From assembly GCF_009930795.1 (NCBI RefSeq), contig NZ_CP017146.1, positions 186,001 to 250,000 on the forward strand: DNA of 64,000 nt. Reading direction: 5' to 3'. Origin of the DNA: Marisediminicola antarctica. GTDB taxonomy: Bacteria > Actinomycetota > Actinomycetes > Actinomycetales > Microbacteriaceae. The notes below the pieces were generated by a model, which saw only the letters and a program-made list of their open reading frames with translations, searched no databases and was not told the origin of the DNA. A program made the translations under genes and the position numbers. Positions 33,267 to 43,358 of the stretch are shown here, piece by piece (the stretch's first letter is position 1; each line of letters opens with the position of its first letter).

Positions 33267-36200
33267 TCAGCGGCGCACGATGGAGCGGAGCAGCCGGAGC
33301 GCCACCGACAGCGACGCCATGTCGTCGTGGCCGAGCGCGTTGACCTCGTCGAACACGCTCCTGGCGCGCCCCAGCTGGTCGGCGTTGAGCCCCTCCCAGA
33401 CGAGCAGGCGCTCCGCGGCCGGGCCGGCTTCGGTCTCCTGCAGGATGGCCGTCGTCATGTCGGCGACGGCCGAGTAGAGGTCGTCGCGCAGCGCAGCGCG
33501 GGCGAGCGCCTGCCACCGGTCCTTGCGCGGCAGCGAGGTGATGCGCTCGAGAAGGTCGTCGACGCCGAACCGGTCGTACGCCAAGTAGTAGACCCCGGCG
33601 ACGTCGACCATCGGAGCATCCGTGCCCGCCGCGATTCTCGCGACATCGAGCAGCGCGAAGGCCTCGAAGAGCTCGGCCCACCGACGACCGAGGTCGTCCG
33701 GCAGCCCCCATCCCTGCCCCTTCCCGAACAGCGACCGAACCCGTGCCAGGTCAGAGCCGTGCAGGTAGTCGACCAGTTGGGTTCGGACCAGGTCGATCTG
33801 CGGTTTGTACCCGGCGACGACCTCGTCGATGGACAGGGGTGCGCCGCCCTGGTTGACGAGCCAGCGCACCGCCCGGTCGAGCAATCGGCGGATATCGAGG
33901 TGCACTGCCGTCCAGTGCTCGGTCGGGAACGACGAAGGCAGATTGTTCAGCTCGTCGACCATCTTGTCCAGCTCGAAGACGTGGCGCAGGGCGACGAAGG
34001 CCCGAGCGACCGCAGCCTGGTCGGCGGAGGTCTCCTCGATCGCGCGGAACGCGAAAGTCACGCCGCCGAGGTTGATCATGTCGTTCGCGACGACGGTCGC
34101 GATGATCTCGCGCCGCAGCGGGTGCGTGTCGAGTTCGGCGTCGAACCGCTCGGACAACTGCCGCGGGAAGTACTCCCGCAGGGTCTGCCCGAACCAGGGG
34201 TCGTCGGCCAGGTCGCTGTCACGCAGCGCGGTGGCCAGCTCGATCTTCGCGTACGCGCCGAGCACGGAGAGCTCTGGCGAGGTCAGTCCCTGGCCCTGGT
34301 CGAGCCTCTCCCGCAGCACGGCCGTCGTGGGCAGGGCCTCGAGGTCGCGCTTGAGGTCGCCGGACGCCTCGAGCCAGTCCATCAGCCGTTCGTAGCTCGG
34401 ACTCCAGTTGATGACCTTGGCGCGATCGTTGAGCAGCAGGATGTTCTGGTCGATGTTGTCTTCGAGCACAAGCCGCGCGACCTCGCTCGTCATCCCGGCG
34501 AGGAATTCGGACCGGTCCGCCTCGGCCAGCCGCCCGGAGGCGACCATGCGGTCGACGAAGATCTTGATGTTGACCTCGTGATCGGAGCAGTCGACGCCGG
34601 CGGAGTTGTCGATCGCGTCGGTGTTGAGGATGACGCCGCCGAGAGCGGCCTCGATGCGGCCGCGCTGGGTGAGCCCGAGATTGCCGCCCTCTCCGACGAC
34701 ACGCACCCGGAGGTCCCGGCCATCCACGCGGATCGCATCGTTGGCCTTGTCGCCGACGTCCGCTGACGCCTCCGTGCTCGCCTTGACGTAGGTGCCGATT
34801 CCGCCGTTGTAGAGCAGGTCGGCCGGAGCCCGCAGAATTGCGCGGAGGAGCTCCGGCGGGCTCAGCTGTGTCGTGCCCTCCGGTAGGCCGAGCGCGGTCC
34901 GCACCTCGGCCGAGATCGGAACGACCTTCGCCTGGCGCGGGTGGATGCCGCCGCCGGCGCTGATCAGGCCCTCGTCGTAGTCGGCCCACGAGGAGCGCGG
35001 CATCTCGAACAGCCGCCGCCGCTCCGCGAACGACGCCGCGGCATCCGGGCTCGGGTCGAGGAAGATGTGGCGGTGGTCGAAGGCGGCGATGAGACGGATG
35101 TGCTCCGACAGCAGCATCCCGTTGCCGAATACGTCTCCCGACATGTCGCCGACCCCGACGACCGTGAAGTCGTCGGCCTGCGTGTCGACGCCGAGCTCGC
35201 TGAAGTGTCGCTTGACCGACTCCCACGCGCCCCTGGCGGTGATGCCCATCGCCTTGTGGTCGTAGCCGATGGAGCCGCCCGAGGCGAACGCGTCACCGAG
35301 CCAGAAGCCGTACTCGCTGGCGAGGGAGTTGGCGATGTCAGAGAAGGTCGCGGTGCCCTTGTCCGCGGCGACCACGAGGTAGGTGTCCGTGTCGTCGTGG
35401 CGGACCACCCTCGCGGGCGGAACGACCCGCTCGCCGTCTGCACTCGTCACGAGGTTGTCGGTCAGGTCGAGCAACCCGCGGATAAAGGTGCGATACGCGT
35501 CGACACCCTCCGCCATCCAGGCGGCACGGTCGGCGGCGAGGTCGGGGAGCTTTTTGGCGAAGAATCCGCCCTTGGCCCCGGTCGGCACGATCACCGCGTT
35601 CTTGACCGTCTGCGCTTTGACCAGTCCGAGCACCTCGGTGCGGAAGTCCTCCCGCCGGTCGGACCAACGGAGCCCGCCGCGGGCGACCTTGCCGAACCGG
35701 AGGTGCACGCCCTCGACCCGAGGCGAGTAGACCCACGTCTCGAACATTGGCCGCGGGAACGGCAGCAGGTCGATCGCGGTCGGGTCGAGCTTGATGCTCA
35801 GGTAGGGCTTGTACTGGAAGAAGTTCGTGCGCAGGGACGCCTCGATGAGGGTGATGAACGTGCGCAGCACCCGGTCGGCGTCGAGGGTCGCGACCCGTTC
35901 CATGTCGGAGGCGAGCTCTGTCCGCACCTGTCCGGTGCGTCCCTCGCGCTCGTCGTCTGCGAGGTCCGGATCGAATCTCGCCTCGAAGAGCGACACGAGG
36001 CCGCTCGTAACGCGGGGGTTTGCAAGCAGAGTGTCGGAGATGAACCCGTAGGAGTTGGCATTGCCCATCTGGCGCATGTACTTGGCATAGCTGCGCAGGA
36101 TCACGACCCGGTGCCAGGGCATCCCCTCGCGGAGCACGAGGCGGTCGAGGCCGTCCGACTCGATCGAGCCGCTGACGGCGGCGCCGAAGGAGTCGGCCAG

Positions 36201-38120
36201 GAGCTCTCCAGTCGCCATGGGGTCGACGCCAGCCGGGTAGTGCAGTCCCAGGTCGTAGAGGTAGAAGGCGCGTCCGTCGGAGGTCTCGATCTCGAACGGC
36301 ACCTCGTCGAGCACCTCGATTCCGAGGTTGTGGAAGAACGGCAGGATCTGGGTGAGGCTCTTTGACTCCATCATGTAGAGCTTGATCCGGGCATCCTCCC
36401 CCGCCTCGGTCGCCTTCGGGAGGTAGACGTGAAGCCCCGGGTGCGCGTCGGCCCCGCCGGATGCCTCGGCCGCGGCCGCCGCCGCGGAGCTCGCCTCGAA
36501 TCGGGCGATGTCCTCGAGGGCGTCCTCGACCTCGTAGTCCACCCGGTAGCTGGCGGGGAACGCGTCGGCCCACAGGCTGACGAGATTGTCGGCCTGTTCC
36601 GGCGGGTAGTTGTCGCGCAGCTCCTCGCTGATGCCCTCGGACCACGCCCGCACCGCCAGCACCAGCCGGCGCTCCAGCTGCGCGGCGTCGACGAGCTCGA
36701 GATGGGCGTCGCGCGGCAGCCGGATCCGGAAGAAGAGGCGGGCAAGGGCGGACTCGGTCATCCGCGCCTCGAAATCGAGCGAGTCGGCGTGGAACGTGTC
36801 CCGCAGCTCCTTCTCGATGCGCAGTCGCACGGCCGTGGTGTACCGGTCGCGCGGCAGGTAGACGAGGGCGGACATGAATCGTCCGTAAATGTCGGGGCGG
36901 AGGAAGAGGCGGGTGCGTCGACGCTCCTGCAACCGCTGGATCGCGAGGGCCGTCGTGACGAGATCGGACGCCTCCATCTGGAAGAGCTCGTCCCGGGGGT
37001 AGGTCTCCATGATCCCGAGCAGGTCCTTGCCGCTGTGCGATCCGGGCGGGAAGCCGACCTGCGCCATGACGGCGTCGACCTTCTCGCGGAGGATCGGCAC
37101 GGCCCGCACCGAACTCGTGTATGCGGTGGCAGCGAACAGCCCGATGAACCGCTGCTCGCCGTTGACGTCGCCCCGCTCGTCGAAGCTCTTGATACCGATG
37201 TAGTCGAAGTAGGCGGGGCGGTGCACGCTCGACCTCGAGTTGGCCTTCGTAATCACGAGGGCGCGCCGCTCACGCGCCATCTTCTGCCCGGCTTCGGTCA
37301 GGTGCTGGAGCTGGTGCCCGTCGTCGACGGAGCGCAGCAAGCCCAGCCCACTCCCGTCGCGGATCGTGAGGACATCCTCGCCCTCGACCGTCTCAAGGTC
37401 GTATTCGCGATACCCCAGGAAGGTGAAGTTATCGCGATCGAGCCACCGCAGCAGCTCCTGGGTCTGTCTCAGGTCGGGGATCTCCTCCGCGCCCGCCACC
37501 CTGCCGAGGGCGTCGGCGATTTGCACCGCCTTCGCCCGCATGAAGTGCCAATCGTCGACCGCGGCGCGCACGTCGTCGAGAACCCTCTTCAGCCCCTCGA
37601 CGAGCCGGGCCTGAGCCTCATCGCTAGCGCGGTCGATCTCGATCGCGATCCACGACTCCATGTGGGAGGCATCATCCTCGGAGGCGAGCAGGTGGGAGAT
37701 GTCCGGCATCGACGAAGTGTCTCCGCTGGAAATGCCGATCTCCGTCGGCATCCTCCGCACGCTGACGAGGTCGTTCGTCTGCCGGTTGCGCGCCACGACC
37801 AGGAGCGGGTGGACGACGAGATGGATGGCGGAGCTCTGCCGCACGAGCTCGGCGGTGACCGAGTCGACGAGGAAGGGCATGTCATCCGTCACGACGTAGA
37901 CGACGCTGCAACCGCGCTCGTTCTGGATCTCCACCGTGGCGGTCTTGGGCCTGCGGGTGTGGGCGACCCGCCAGTGGTCGACTGCTCGCGCCCGCAGCAC
38001 GTTCGGCTCGTACGCCTGCGCGTCGTCGCTCGCCAAGTGCTGGTAGTAGGCCGCTATGAAGTCCTCGAGCTGGTCCCCTCCCGGAGCCTCAGCGGTCAGA
38101 CGGGTCGGTTCAGACGGCAC
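33267..38120 (-). CDS. gdhB: NAD-dependent glutamate dehydrogenase, large (GDH-180 type)
   Basis: A 1617-residue enzyme that oxidatively deaminates glutamate to 2-oxoglutarate and ammonia using NAD. N-terminal regulatory regions (ACT-like, VVYVVTDDMPFLVDSVTAEL) precede the catalytic core around residues 780-1150, which shows GLRWSDRREDFRTEVLGLVKAQ, VPTGAKGGFFAKK (catalytic Lys region) and VGVGDMSGDVFGNGML. Length matches the actinobacterial GDH-180 group. The start is GTG with GGAGG about 10 nt upstream. It converges with the E1 gene. It can use the glutamate formed by the glutaminase at 29258. Confidence 0.94.
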   Translation of the reverse strand: MPSEPTRLTAEAPGGDQLEDFIAAYYQHLASDDAQAYEPNVLRARAVDHWRVAHTRRPKTATVEIQNERGCSVVYVVTDDMPFLVDSVTAELVRQSSAIHLVVHPLLVVARNRQTNDLVSVRRMPTEIGISSGDTSSMPDISHLLASEDDASHMESWIAIEIDRASDEAQARLVEGLKRVLDDVRAAVDDWHFMRAKAVQIADALGRVAGAEEIPDLRQTQELLRWLDRDNFTFLGYREYDLETVEGEDVLTIRDGSGLGLLRSVDDGHQLQHLTEAGQKMARERRALVITKANSRSSVHRPAYFDYIGIKSFDERGDVNGEQRFIGLFAATAYTSSVRAVPILREKVDAVMAQVGFPPGSHSGKDLLGIMETYPRDELFQMEASDLVTTALAIQRLQERRRTRLFLRPDIYGRFMSALVYLPRDRYTTAVRLRIEKELRDTFHADSLDFEARMTESALARLFFRIRLPRDAHLELVDAAQLERRLVLAVRAWSEGISEELRDNYPPEQADNLVSLWADAFPASYRVDYEVEDALEDIARFEASSAAAAAAEASGGADAHPGLHVYLPKATEAGEDARIKLYMMESKSLTQILPFFHNLGIEVLDEVPFEIETSDGRAFYLYDLGLHYPAGVDPMATGELLADSFGAAVSGSIESDGLDRLVLREGMPWHRVVILRSYAKYMRQMGNANSYGFISDTLLANPRVTSGLVSLFEARFDPDLADDEREGRTGQVRTELASDMERVATLDADRVLRTFITLIEASLRTNFFQYKPYLSIKLDPTAIDLLPFPRPMFETWVYSPRVEGVHLRFGKVARGGLRWSDRREDFRTEVLGLVKAQTVKNAVIVPTGAKGGFFAKKLPDLAADRAAWMAEGVDAYRTFIRGLLDLTDNLVTSADGERVVPPARVVRHDDTDTYLVVAADKGTATFSDIANSLASEYGFWLGDAFASGGSIGYDHKAMGITARGAWESVKRHFSELGVDTQADDFTVVGVGDMSGDVFGNGMLLSEHIRLIAAFDHRHIFLDPSPDAAASFAERRRLFEMPRSSWADYDEGLISAGGGIHPRQAKVVPISAEVRTALGLPEGTTQLSPPELLRAILRAPADLLYNGGIGTYVKASTEASADVGDKANDAIRVDGRDLRVRVVGEGGNLGLTQRGRIEAALGGVILNTDAIDNSAGVDCSDHEVNIKIFVDRMVASGRLAEADRSEFLAGMTSEVARLVLEDNIDQNILLLNDRAKVINWSPSYERLMDWLEASGDLKRDLEALPTTAVLRERLDQGQGLTSPELSVLGAYAKIELATALRDSDLADDPWFGQTLREYFPRQLSERFDAELDTHPLRREIIATVVANDMINLGGVTFAFRAIEETSADQAAVARAFVALRHVFELDKMVDELNNLPSSFPTEHWTAVHLDIRRLLDRAVRWLVNQGGAPLSIDEVVAGYKPQIDLVRTQLVDYLHGSDLARVRSLFGKGQGWGLPDDLGRRWAELFEAFALLDVARIAAGTDAPMVDVAGVYYLAYDRFGVDDLLERITSLPRKDRWQALARAALRDDLYSAVADMTTAILQETEAGPAAERLLVWEGLNADQLGRARSVFDEVNALGHDDMASLSVALRLLRSIVRR

Positions 38121-38362
38121 GAGGATAACGCCTCCATCAATTCACTTCATCGCCGCGTCAGCGCGGCTGGGCGCCTCCCGCGGGTGGCAGTGGAGCCTTC
38201 CTCTCATCGTAGTTCCCCGCGCAAGGTTCGTTCGGTCGCTTACAGCTGACGCGTCCTCGCTCACGTGTTTCCTGGATGCGCGTAGGACGGATTCATCGTC
38301 GGGAAGCTGCTCAACCGAGGGGATCGCCACTCCAACTCACGGGTTGGGGGTCATTAGGACAG
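38121..38362. other. intergenic gap upstream of gdhB and downstream of tRNA-Ser
   Basis: About 240 bp with no supported gene. A small hairpin, CCAAC-TCACG-GGTTGG (near 38333-38347), lies just after the 3' end of the minus-strand tRNA and may help terminate it, although it lacks a T tract. The remainder should hold the gdhB promoter; no clear -10 is visible. Confidence 0.5.
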
Positions 38363-38365
38363 TGG

Positions 38366-38455
38366 CGGAGACGGTGGGATTTGAACCCACGGAGCCCATT
38401 AAGGGCTCTCCACCTTAGCAGGGTGGTGCACTAGGCCGAACTATGCGACGTCTCC
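38366..38455 (-). tRNA. tRNA-Ser (anticodon GCT)
   Basis: A 90-nt class II tRNA with acceptor GGAGACG/GTCTCC, anticodon loop CTGCTAA (GCT), a long variable arm (GAGCCCTTAATGGGCTC) and T-loop GGTTCAAATCC; discriminator G. CCA is encoded (38363-38365 on the opposite strand). Confidence 0.95.
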
Positions 38456-38528
38456 AGTGATGAGCTCATGCGCTCGTCAGCAATCATAGCCGCACGACGC
38501 GCCACAGCCCATTCGAGGCTGCCCGAGC

Positions 38529-39863
38529 TCACCTGTTCGACTTGGAACAGGTGTAGTCGGCCGCGGTCTGGCCCGCCAGGCCGGAGAGCACCTCCGGGGT
38601 CGGCGCTGCCGGTCCGCCCGGTGCCGCTTCCGGGTCCGCGGGTGCCTCCGGGTCCACCGGTGCCTCCGGGTCCACCGGGTCCACCGGTGCGTCCGGGTCG
38701 ACGGGCACCGCGGGGTCGACGGATGCCGTCGTCGGGGCATCCGGGTTCTCGGTCGAACCGATGCCGGTATGCCCCGCGAGCGCAAAGGGCTCGTCGGAGG
38801 CGAGCTTCGCGAACAGCGCGTCGGCCTGCGCCGTGATGGGAGCGACCTTGCCAGAATAGACGCCGCCCTGGCCAACGGTTCCGGGGTACTGCACGAAAGT
38901 GATCCGGTCGAGCGGGATGTCCTTCAGTACGAGCGACATCGACACCATGGTGTTGAGGTTGGCGAGCTGCGTCGACAGCTTCATGTTGCTCGTCGCCGCC
39001 GTGGCGATGGCGAACAGCTTGGACGGATCGGTCAGCGTGCTGTCGCTCTTGATCGTGCGAACCAGGGAGGAGAGGAAGACCTGCTGGGAGCTGATCCGGC
39101 CGAGGTCGCTGCCGTCGCCGACCCCGTGCCTCGTGCGGAGGAAGTTCAGCGCGTCCTGGCCCTGGAGCGTGTACTCGCCGGCCTTGTCGCGCACGAACCC
39201 CGAATAGCGGTCGTTGATCGGACCGTCGATGCACACCGGCACGCCGCCGACCGCATTGCTCATACCGATGACGCCGCTGAACGTAATGAGTCCGGCGTAA
39301 GGAATATCGAACCCGGTGAGGGCCTCGACCGTGAGCACGGTGCAGGCGAGCCCGCCGTAGGCCAGAGTGTTGTTGATCGGCCGCGCAGACATCGAGCTGT
39401 AGTACCCCTCACCGTCTTCCTGGGGGCAGGACGGGATGGGCACGACGAGGTCTCGGGGGATGCTGACGCCGACGGCACTCGACTGGTCCCTGGCGACATG
39501 GATGAGCATGGTCACGTCGTTGAGCTCGGCCTGGCGGTCGGCGCAGCCGCCCTCTTTGTCGCAGACGTCGCTGCCGACGACGAGGATGTTGAAACCACCC
39601 TCGAATTTGCCCAGCGCTGGGGCCGCAACACTCTGCGTGGCCTCGTCGTCGCCCACGAGGGCAACCGACTCGATGTTTCCCGACAGCTGCGCGACCGCGA
39701 TGGCACCGAGCGAGACGCCGCTGACGAGCAGAACCGCGAGGCTCGCCGCCATCACCTTCACCACAGCGAGGGCGGCGTCGGATTTGCGCGCGCGGCCGTG
39801 CCGGGCTGCATGGACACGTCGCGGATGCGTGCGCGTGCGCGTGCGTGGACGCAGGTCGCTCAA
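38529..39863 (-). CDS. LytR-CpsA-Psr (LCP) family glycopolymer ligase
   Basis: A 444-residue membrane-anchored LCP protein. A basic N-terminus (about 28 residues) and one TM helix (AALAVVKVMAASLAVLLVSGV) precede an extracellular LCP domain: FNILVVGSD, ELNDVTMLIHVARD, VGVSIPRDLVVPIP, and LNFLRTRHGVGDGSDLGRISSQQ with its catalytic Arg/Asp set. LCP enzymes attach teichoic-type or capsular polymers to peptidoglycan. A Pro/Asp-rich tail of about 40 residues with repeated VDPxAP units follows, and a final Cys is present. The start appears to be TTG with AGGGGA upstream. Confidence 0.9.
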   Translation of the reverse strand: MSDLRPRTRTRTHPRRVHAARHGRARKSDAALAVVKVMAASLAVLLVSGVSLGAIAVAQLSGNIESVALVGDDEATQSVAAPALGKFEGGFNILVVGSDVCDKEGGCADRQAELNDVTMLIHVARDQSSAVGVSIPRDLVVPIPSCPQEDGEGYYSSMSARPINNTLAYGGLACTVLTVEALTGFDIPYAGLITFSGVIGMSNAVGGVPVCIDGPINDRYSGFVRDKAGEYTLQGQDALNFLRTRHGVGDGSDLGRISSQQVFLSSLVRTIKSDSTLTDPSKLFAIATAATSNMKLSTQLANLNTMVSMSLVLKDIPLDRITFVQYPGTVGQGGVYSGKVAPITAQADALFAKLASDEPFALAGHTGIGSTENPDAPTTASVDPAVPVDPDAPVDPVDPEAPVDPEAPADPEAAPGGPAAPTPEVLSGLAGQTAADYTCSKSNR

Positions 39864-39900
39864 GAAGATCCCCTCAACGTGAACACGGCAGCAGCTAGAG

Positions 39901-39985
39901 CGGAGGGCGTGGGATTCGAACCCACGAATGCTTTCGCATCACCAGTTTTCAAGACTGGCTCCATCGGCCGCTCGGACAGCCCTCC
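39901..39985 (-). tRNA. tRNA-Ser (anticodon TGA)
   Basis: An 85-nt class II tRNA: acceptor GGAGGGC/GCCCTCC, anticodon loop CTTGAAA (TGA), variable arm GATGCGAAAGCATTC, T-loop GGTTCGAATCC, discriminator G. CCA is not encoded. It is oriented toward the LCP gene, 37 bp away. Confidence 0.95.
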
Positions 39986-40043
39986 CCGGAGTTCAGGCCC
40001 GAGCATAACCGATTAATGCTTCGGGCAGAGGCACACCGGCCAT

Positions 40044-40904
40044 TTAGATACTGCGGAAGAGCTTGGCCACACCGTCGTCCCAGTCACTTTCTGTGTGCTC
40101 GTTGGCCGCCTCGCGCACGACATCCGGGGCCTGGCCCATCGCGACGCCTCGGCCGTGCTGCGCGGCCCACTCGAGCATGTCGATATCGTTGCGGCCGTCG
40201 CCGACCGCCATGACGTGCGTGCGCGGGATGCCAAGGGTCGCGCGAACCCGCTCCATCGCGGTGGCCTTGTTGACGCCGTCGGGGGCGATGTCGAGCCATG
40301 CCGTCCAGCCCACGTTGTAGCTGACCCGGTGCAGTCCCATCTGCTCGACGATGGTCAGGAACTCCTCCATGTCGTGCTCGGGAGAGACCACGACAACGCG
40401 GGTGGCCTCGTAGGTCAGCAATTTCTCGAATTCGACCTTCTCGCTCAGGGCGCCGAGGGTCGTGTCGGGGAAGTAGCCGGTGTAGCGGTAGAAGCCCTCC
40501 GCGTCTTCGACGGCGTAGCTCGCCCGCTCGAGGCTTTCCTTGATGGTGGTGAGCACTCGCGCCGGATTGAAGGTCTCGACGTGGTGGTGCACGTAGTTCG
40601 TCGGCTCCCTCTCGTCGCGCGTGAGGGTAATCGCGCCGTTCGAGCAGACGACGAATTCTGGCGTGAGCTCGAGCCGGTCAAGCACCGGGAGCGTCATCGA
40701 GACGGACCGGCCGGTCGCGAGCATGACCTCGTGACCGAGGTCGCGCACACGGCGCACCTGGCCATGCACCTGATCGCTGATGACCCCGTCCTCGCGCAGC
40801 ACGGTGCCGTCGATGTCCAGTGCGATGAGCAGCCGCCCGTCGTGGCTCGCCGGCTCGGTACGGCCGACCGCCAGGCTCTCTGGCGCGGTGCTGTCGGAGG
40901 TCAC
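40044..40904 (-). CDS. HAD family hydrolase (Cof-type, HAD-IIB)
   Basis: A 286-residue phosphatase with the nucleophile motif ALDIDGTVL near residue 28, a HAD-IIB cap, and [13 protein letters not shown] as motif IV near the C-terminus. Cof-type enzymes act on sugar phosphates, nucleotides or cofactors; the substrate here is unknown. Its ATG overlaps the serS stop (ATGA at 40901-40904), so it is cotranslated with serS. Confidence 0.9.
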   Translation of the reverse strand: MTSDSTAPESLAVGRTEPASHDGRLLIALDIDGTVLREDGVISDQVHGQVRRVRDLGHEVMLATGRSVSMTLPVLDRLELTPEFVVCSNGAITLTRDEREPTNYVHHHVETFNPARVLTTIKESLERASYAVEDAEGFYRYTGYFPDTTLGALSEKVEFEKLLTYEATRVVVVSPEHDMEEFLTIVEQMGLHRVSYNVGWTAWLDIAPDGVNKATAMERVRATLGIPRTHVMAVGDGRNDIDMLEWAAQHGRGVAMGQAPDVVREAANEHTESDWDDGVAKLFRSI

Positions 40905-42169
40905 AGGGAGTCCGGCTCAATGATCTCGAGGCCGCCCAGGTACGGGCGGAGGGCATCCGGAACCACGACGGAGCCGTCGGCCCGCTGGTGCGTCTCGAGC
41001 AGGGCAACGATCCACCTTGTGGTTGCGAGCGTGCCGTTAAGGGTCGCGACGGGGGCGGTCTTGCCCGACTCGGTGCGGTAGCGGATGTCGAGGCGCCGGG
41101 CCTGGTAGGTCGTGCAGTTGCTTGTGCTCGTCAGCTCGCGATAGGCACCCTGGGTGGGAACCCACGCCTCGACGTCGTACTTTCGCGCGGCGCTCGACCC
41201 GAGATCGCCCGCCGCGGTGTCGATCACGCGATAGCTGAGTCCGAGCGAGACGAGCATGCCCTCCTGCAGGGCGAGCAGGCGCTCGTGCTCCGCCGCCGCA
41301 TTCTCCGGCAGCACATAGCTGAACATCTCGAGCTTGTTGAACTGGTGCACGCGGATGATTCCCCGCGTGTCCTTTCCACCTGAGCCGGCCTCCCGGCGGT
41401 AGCAGGTAGACCAGCCGGCGTAGCGGAGCGGACCGTCGGACAGGTCGAGGATCTCGTCGGCGTGGTAACCGGCGAGGGCCACCTCGCTCGTGCCCGTGAG
41501 ATAGAGGTCGTCGGTCGGAAGATAGTAGATCTCGTCGGCGTGCTCACCAAGGAAACCGGTGCCGCGCATGATCTCCGGCTTGACAAGGGTCGGCGTGATG
41601 AGCGGGATGAAGCCGCCGGCGAGCGCGCGGTCGAGGCCCATGTTCATGATCGCGAGTTCGAGCCGCGCCCCGATCCCGCGGAGGAAGGAGAAGCGCGCCC
41701 CGGACACCTTTGCGCCGCGGCCCATGTCGATCGCGCCGAGCAGCTCACCGAGTTCGAGGTGGTCGCGCGGCTCGAAGTCGAACTGTGGCTTTTCACCCAC
41801 CGTCTTGATCAGCAGGAAGTCGTCTTCGCCGCCACTGGGCACGCCGTCGAGAATCGGGTTCGCGATGCTGCCGACGATCCGGGCGAACTCCGCATCGGCA
41901 TCCGTCGCCGCCGCGCTTGCGGCCTTCACCTGGGCGGCGAGGACCTGCGCCTCGGCGACGAGCTGTTTCTTCTCGTCCTTCGCCGCCTTCGCGACGCGCT
42001 TGCCGAACAGGTTCTGGCTCGCTCGAAGGGTCTCGAACTCGTTGATTGCCGTTCGGCGGGCGGCATCCGCGGCGAGCGCCGCGTCGACCAGCTCGACGGA
42101 TGCTCCCCGCGCGGCCTGCGAGGACCGGACGGCATCGGGATTTTCGCGTAGTAGCTGCGCATCGATCAC
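40901..42169 (-). CDS. serS: seryl-tRNA synthetase
   Basis: A 422-residue class II synthetase. The N-terminal coiled-coil arm (residues about 25-110, with [19 protein letters not shown]) contacts the long variable arm of tRNA-Ser, and two such tRNAs lie nearby. Motif 2 is [22 protein letters not shown] and motif 3 is [18 protein letters not shown]. Length is normal. GGAG precedes the ATG and a TAGAAT lies further upstream, so this mRNA has a short leader. Confidence 0.97.
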   Translation of the reverse strand: MIDAQLLRENPDAVRSSQAARGASVELVDAALAADAARRTAINEFETLRASQNLFGKRVAKAAKDEKKQLVAEAQVLAAQVKAASAAATDADAEFARIVGSIANPILDGVPSGGEDDFLLIKTVGEKPQFDFEPRDHLELGELLGAIDMGRGAKVSGARFSFLRGIGARLELAIMNMGLDRALAGGFIPLITPTLVKPEIMRGTGFLGEHADEIYYLPTDDLYLTGTSEVALAGYHADEILDLSDGPLRYAGWSTCYRREAGSGGKDTRGIIRVHQFNKLEMFSYVLPENAAAEHERLLALQEGMLVSLGLSYRVIDTAAGDLGSSAARKYDVEAWVPTQGAYRELTSTSNCTTYQARRLDIRYRTESGKTAPVATLNGTLATTRWIVALLETHQRADGSVVVPDALRPYLGGLEIIEPDSL

Positions 42170-42207
42170 TCCCCGATTCTAGTTGGAGCATGGGTTAGCG
42201 TTTACTC

Positions 42208-43335
42208 GTGACCATCGACCCCGAGAACGACTCGACCCCTCGCCCCGCCGACATTGTCGAGGAGGTCCTCGAGACGGATGCCGTGCGAGCGGAGAAGAAG
42301 ATCGCGAAGAAGACGGCGGCGAAGACTGAGGCGCAGAAGACCGAGCATGCGGCTCTCGAGAAGATCGCTGCCATCATCTACAACCCGATCAAGGTCGATC
42401 TGCCCCTGCTCAAGGCGGCCGTCGCCGCGGGCGAGAAGACCGCGGGCTGGCGCGAGACCCTCTGGTTCGAGACCTCGAAGGAGGACCCTGGGCAGAAGGT
42501 GACCGCCGAAGTCCTGGCACTCGACGTCGACTTCGACGTAATCATGATCGCCGGTGGTGACGGCACCGTGCGCGCGGTGGCCGAAGGCGTGCGCGGATTC
42601 GACGTCCCCGTCGGACTTATTCCCCGCGGCACCGGCAACCTGCTCGCCCGCAACCTCAAGCTGACCCTCGATAGCGTCGACCGCGCGGTGAGCACAGCCT
42701 TCGCGGGCAAGGACCGATCGATCGACCTCGGACTGGTGGAGGTCGAGCGCGAGGATGCCACCAAGGAGAAGTTCGTTTTTCTCGTCATGGCCGGGCTCGG
42801 GCTCGACGCGAAGATGATCGCGAACACCGACCCCGACCTCAAGAAGAAGGTCGGCTGGATCGCCTACGTCGACGCCATCCGCAAATCCCTCAGCGGCAAC
42901 AACAGCATCAACATCCGATACAACCTCGACCGGCAGGGCAACCGCACGGTGAAGGTGCACACGGTCATGATCGGCAACTGCGGGTCGCTCCCCGGCAACA
43001 TCCTGCTCCTGCCGGATGCCGCCGTCGACGACGGTGTGTTCGACATTGTGGCGCTGCGCCCGGAGGGATTCTTCGGCTGGGTTCAGATCTGGGTCAAGAT
43101 CGTGTGGGAGAACGGCGTGCTGCGGCGCAGCCAGGCCGGGCGCAAGCTCATGGGCATGACCAAGGAGGTGCGCACGCTGCGTTACCTTCAGGGCAAGGAG
43201 TTCGTGATGCGCCTCGAAGGGCCGGAGGAGTTCGAGCTCGACGGCGACAGCTTCGGCAAGGTCGTCGCGGTTAAGGCGACCGTCGAACACCTCGGCCTCA
43301 CCGTGAAGGTGCCCGCGGGAAAGGACGTCAGGTAG
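42208..43335 (+). CDS. diacylglycerol kinase family lipid kinase
   Basis: A 375-residue DAGK/YegS-family kinase. The nucleotide-binding motif is IAGGDGTVRAVAEG, followed by IPRGTGNLLARNL; the C-terminal beta-sandwich holds DDGVFDIVAL. The first 50 residues are a Lys/Ala/Glu-rich extension (KKIAKKTAAKTEAQKTE), probably helical. Substrate (diacylglycerol, sphingoid base or other lipid) is unknown. TAGCGT (42196-42201) ends 6 nt before the GTG, indicating a leaderless mRNA; divergent from serS. Confidence 0.9.
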   Translation: MTIDPENDSTPRPADIVEEVLETDAVRAEKKIAKKTAAKTEAQKTEHAALEKIAAIIYNPIKVDLPLLKAAVAAGEKTAGWRETLWFETSKEDPGQKVTAEVLALDVDFDVIMIAGGDGTVRAVAEGVRGFDVPVGLIPRGTGNLLARNLKLTLDSVDRAVSTAFAGKDRSIDLGLVEVEREDATKEKFVFLVMAGLGLDAKMIANTDPDLKKKVGWIAYVDAIRKSLSGNNSINIRYNLDRQGNRTVKVHTVMIGNCGSLPGNILLLPDAAVDDGVFDIVALRPEGFFGWVQIWVKIVWENGVLRRSQAGRKLMGMTKEVRTLRYLQGKEFVMRLEGPEEFELDGDSFGKVVAVKATVEHLGLTVKVPAGKDVR

Positions 43336-43358
43336 ATCCCGGATAGTTCGAGTCGGGG

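Noticed and set aside
38056-38418. A small plus-strand protein ending in VGFEPTEPIKGSPP.
   Set aside because: The tail is antisense to tRNA-Ser; this peptide is a well-known annotation artefact over tRNA genes.
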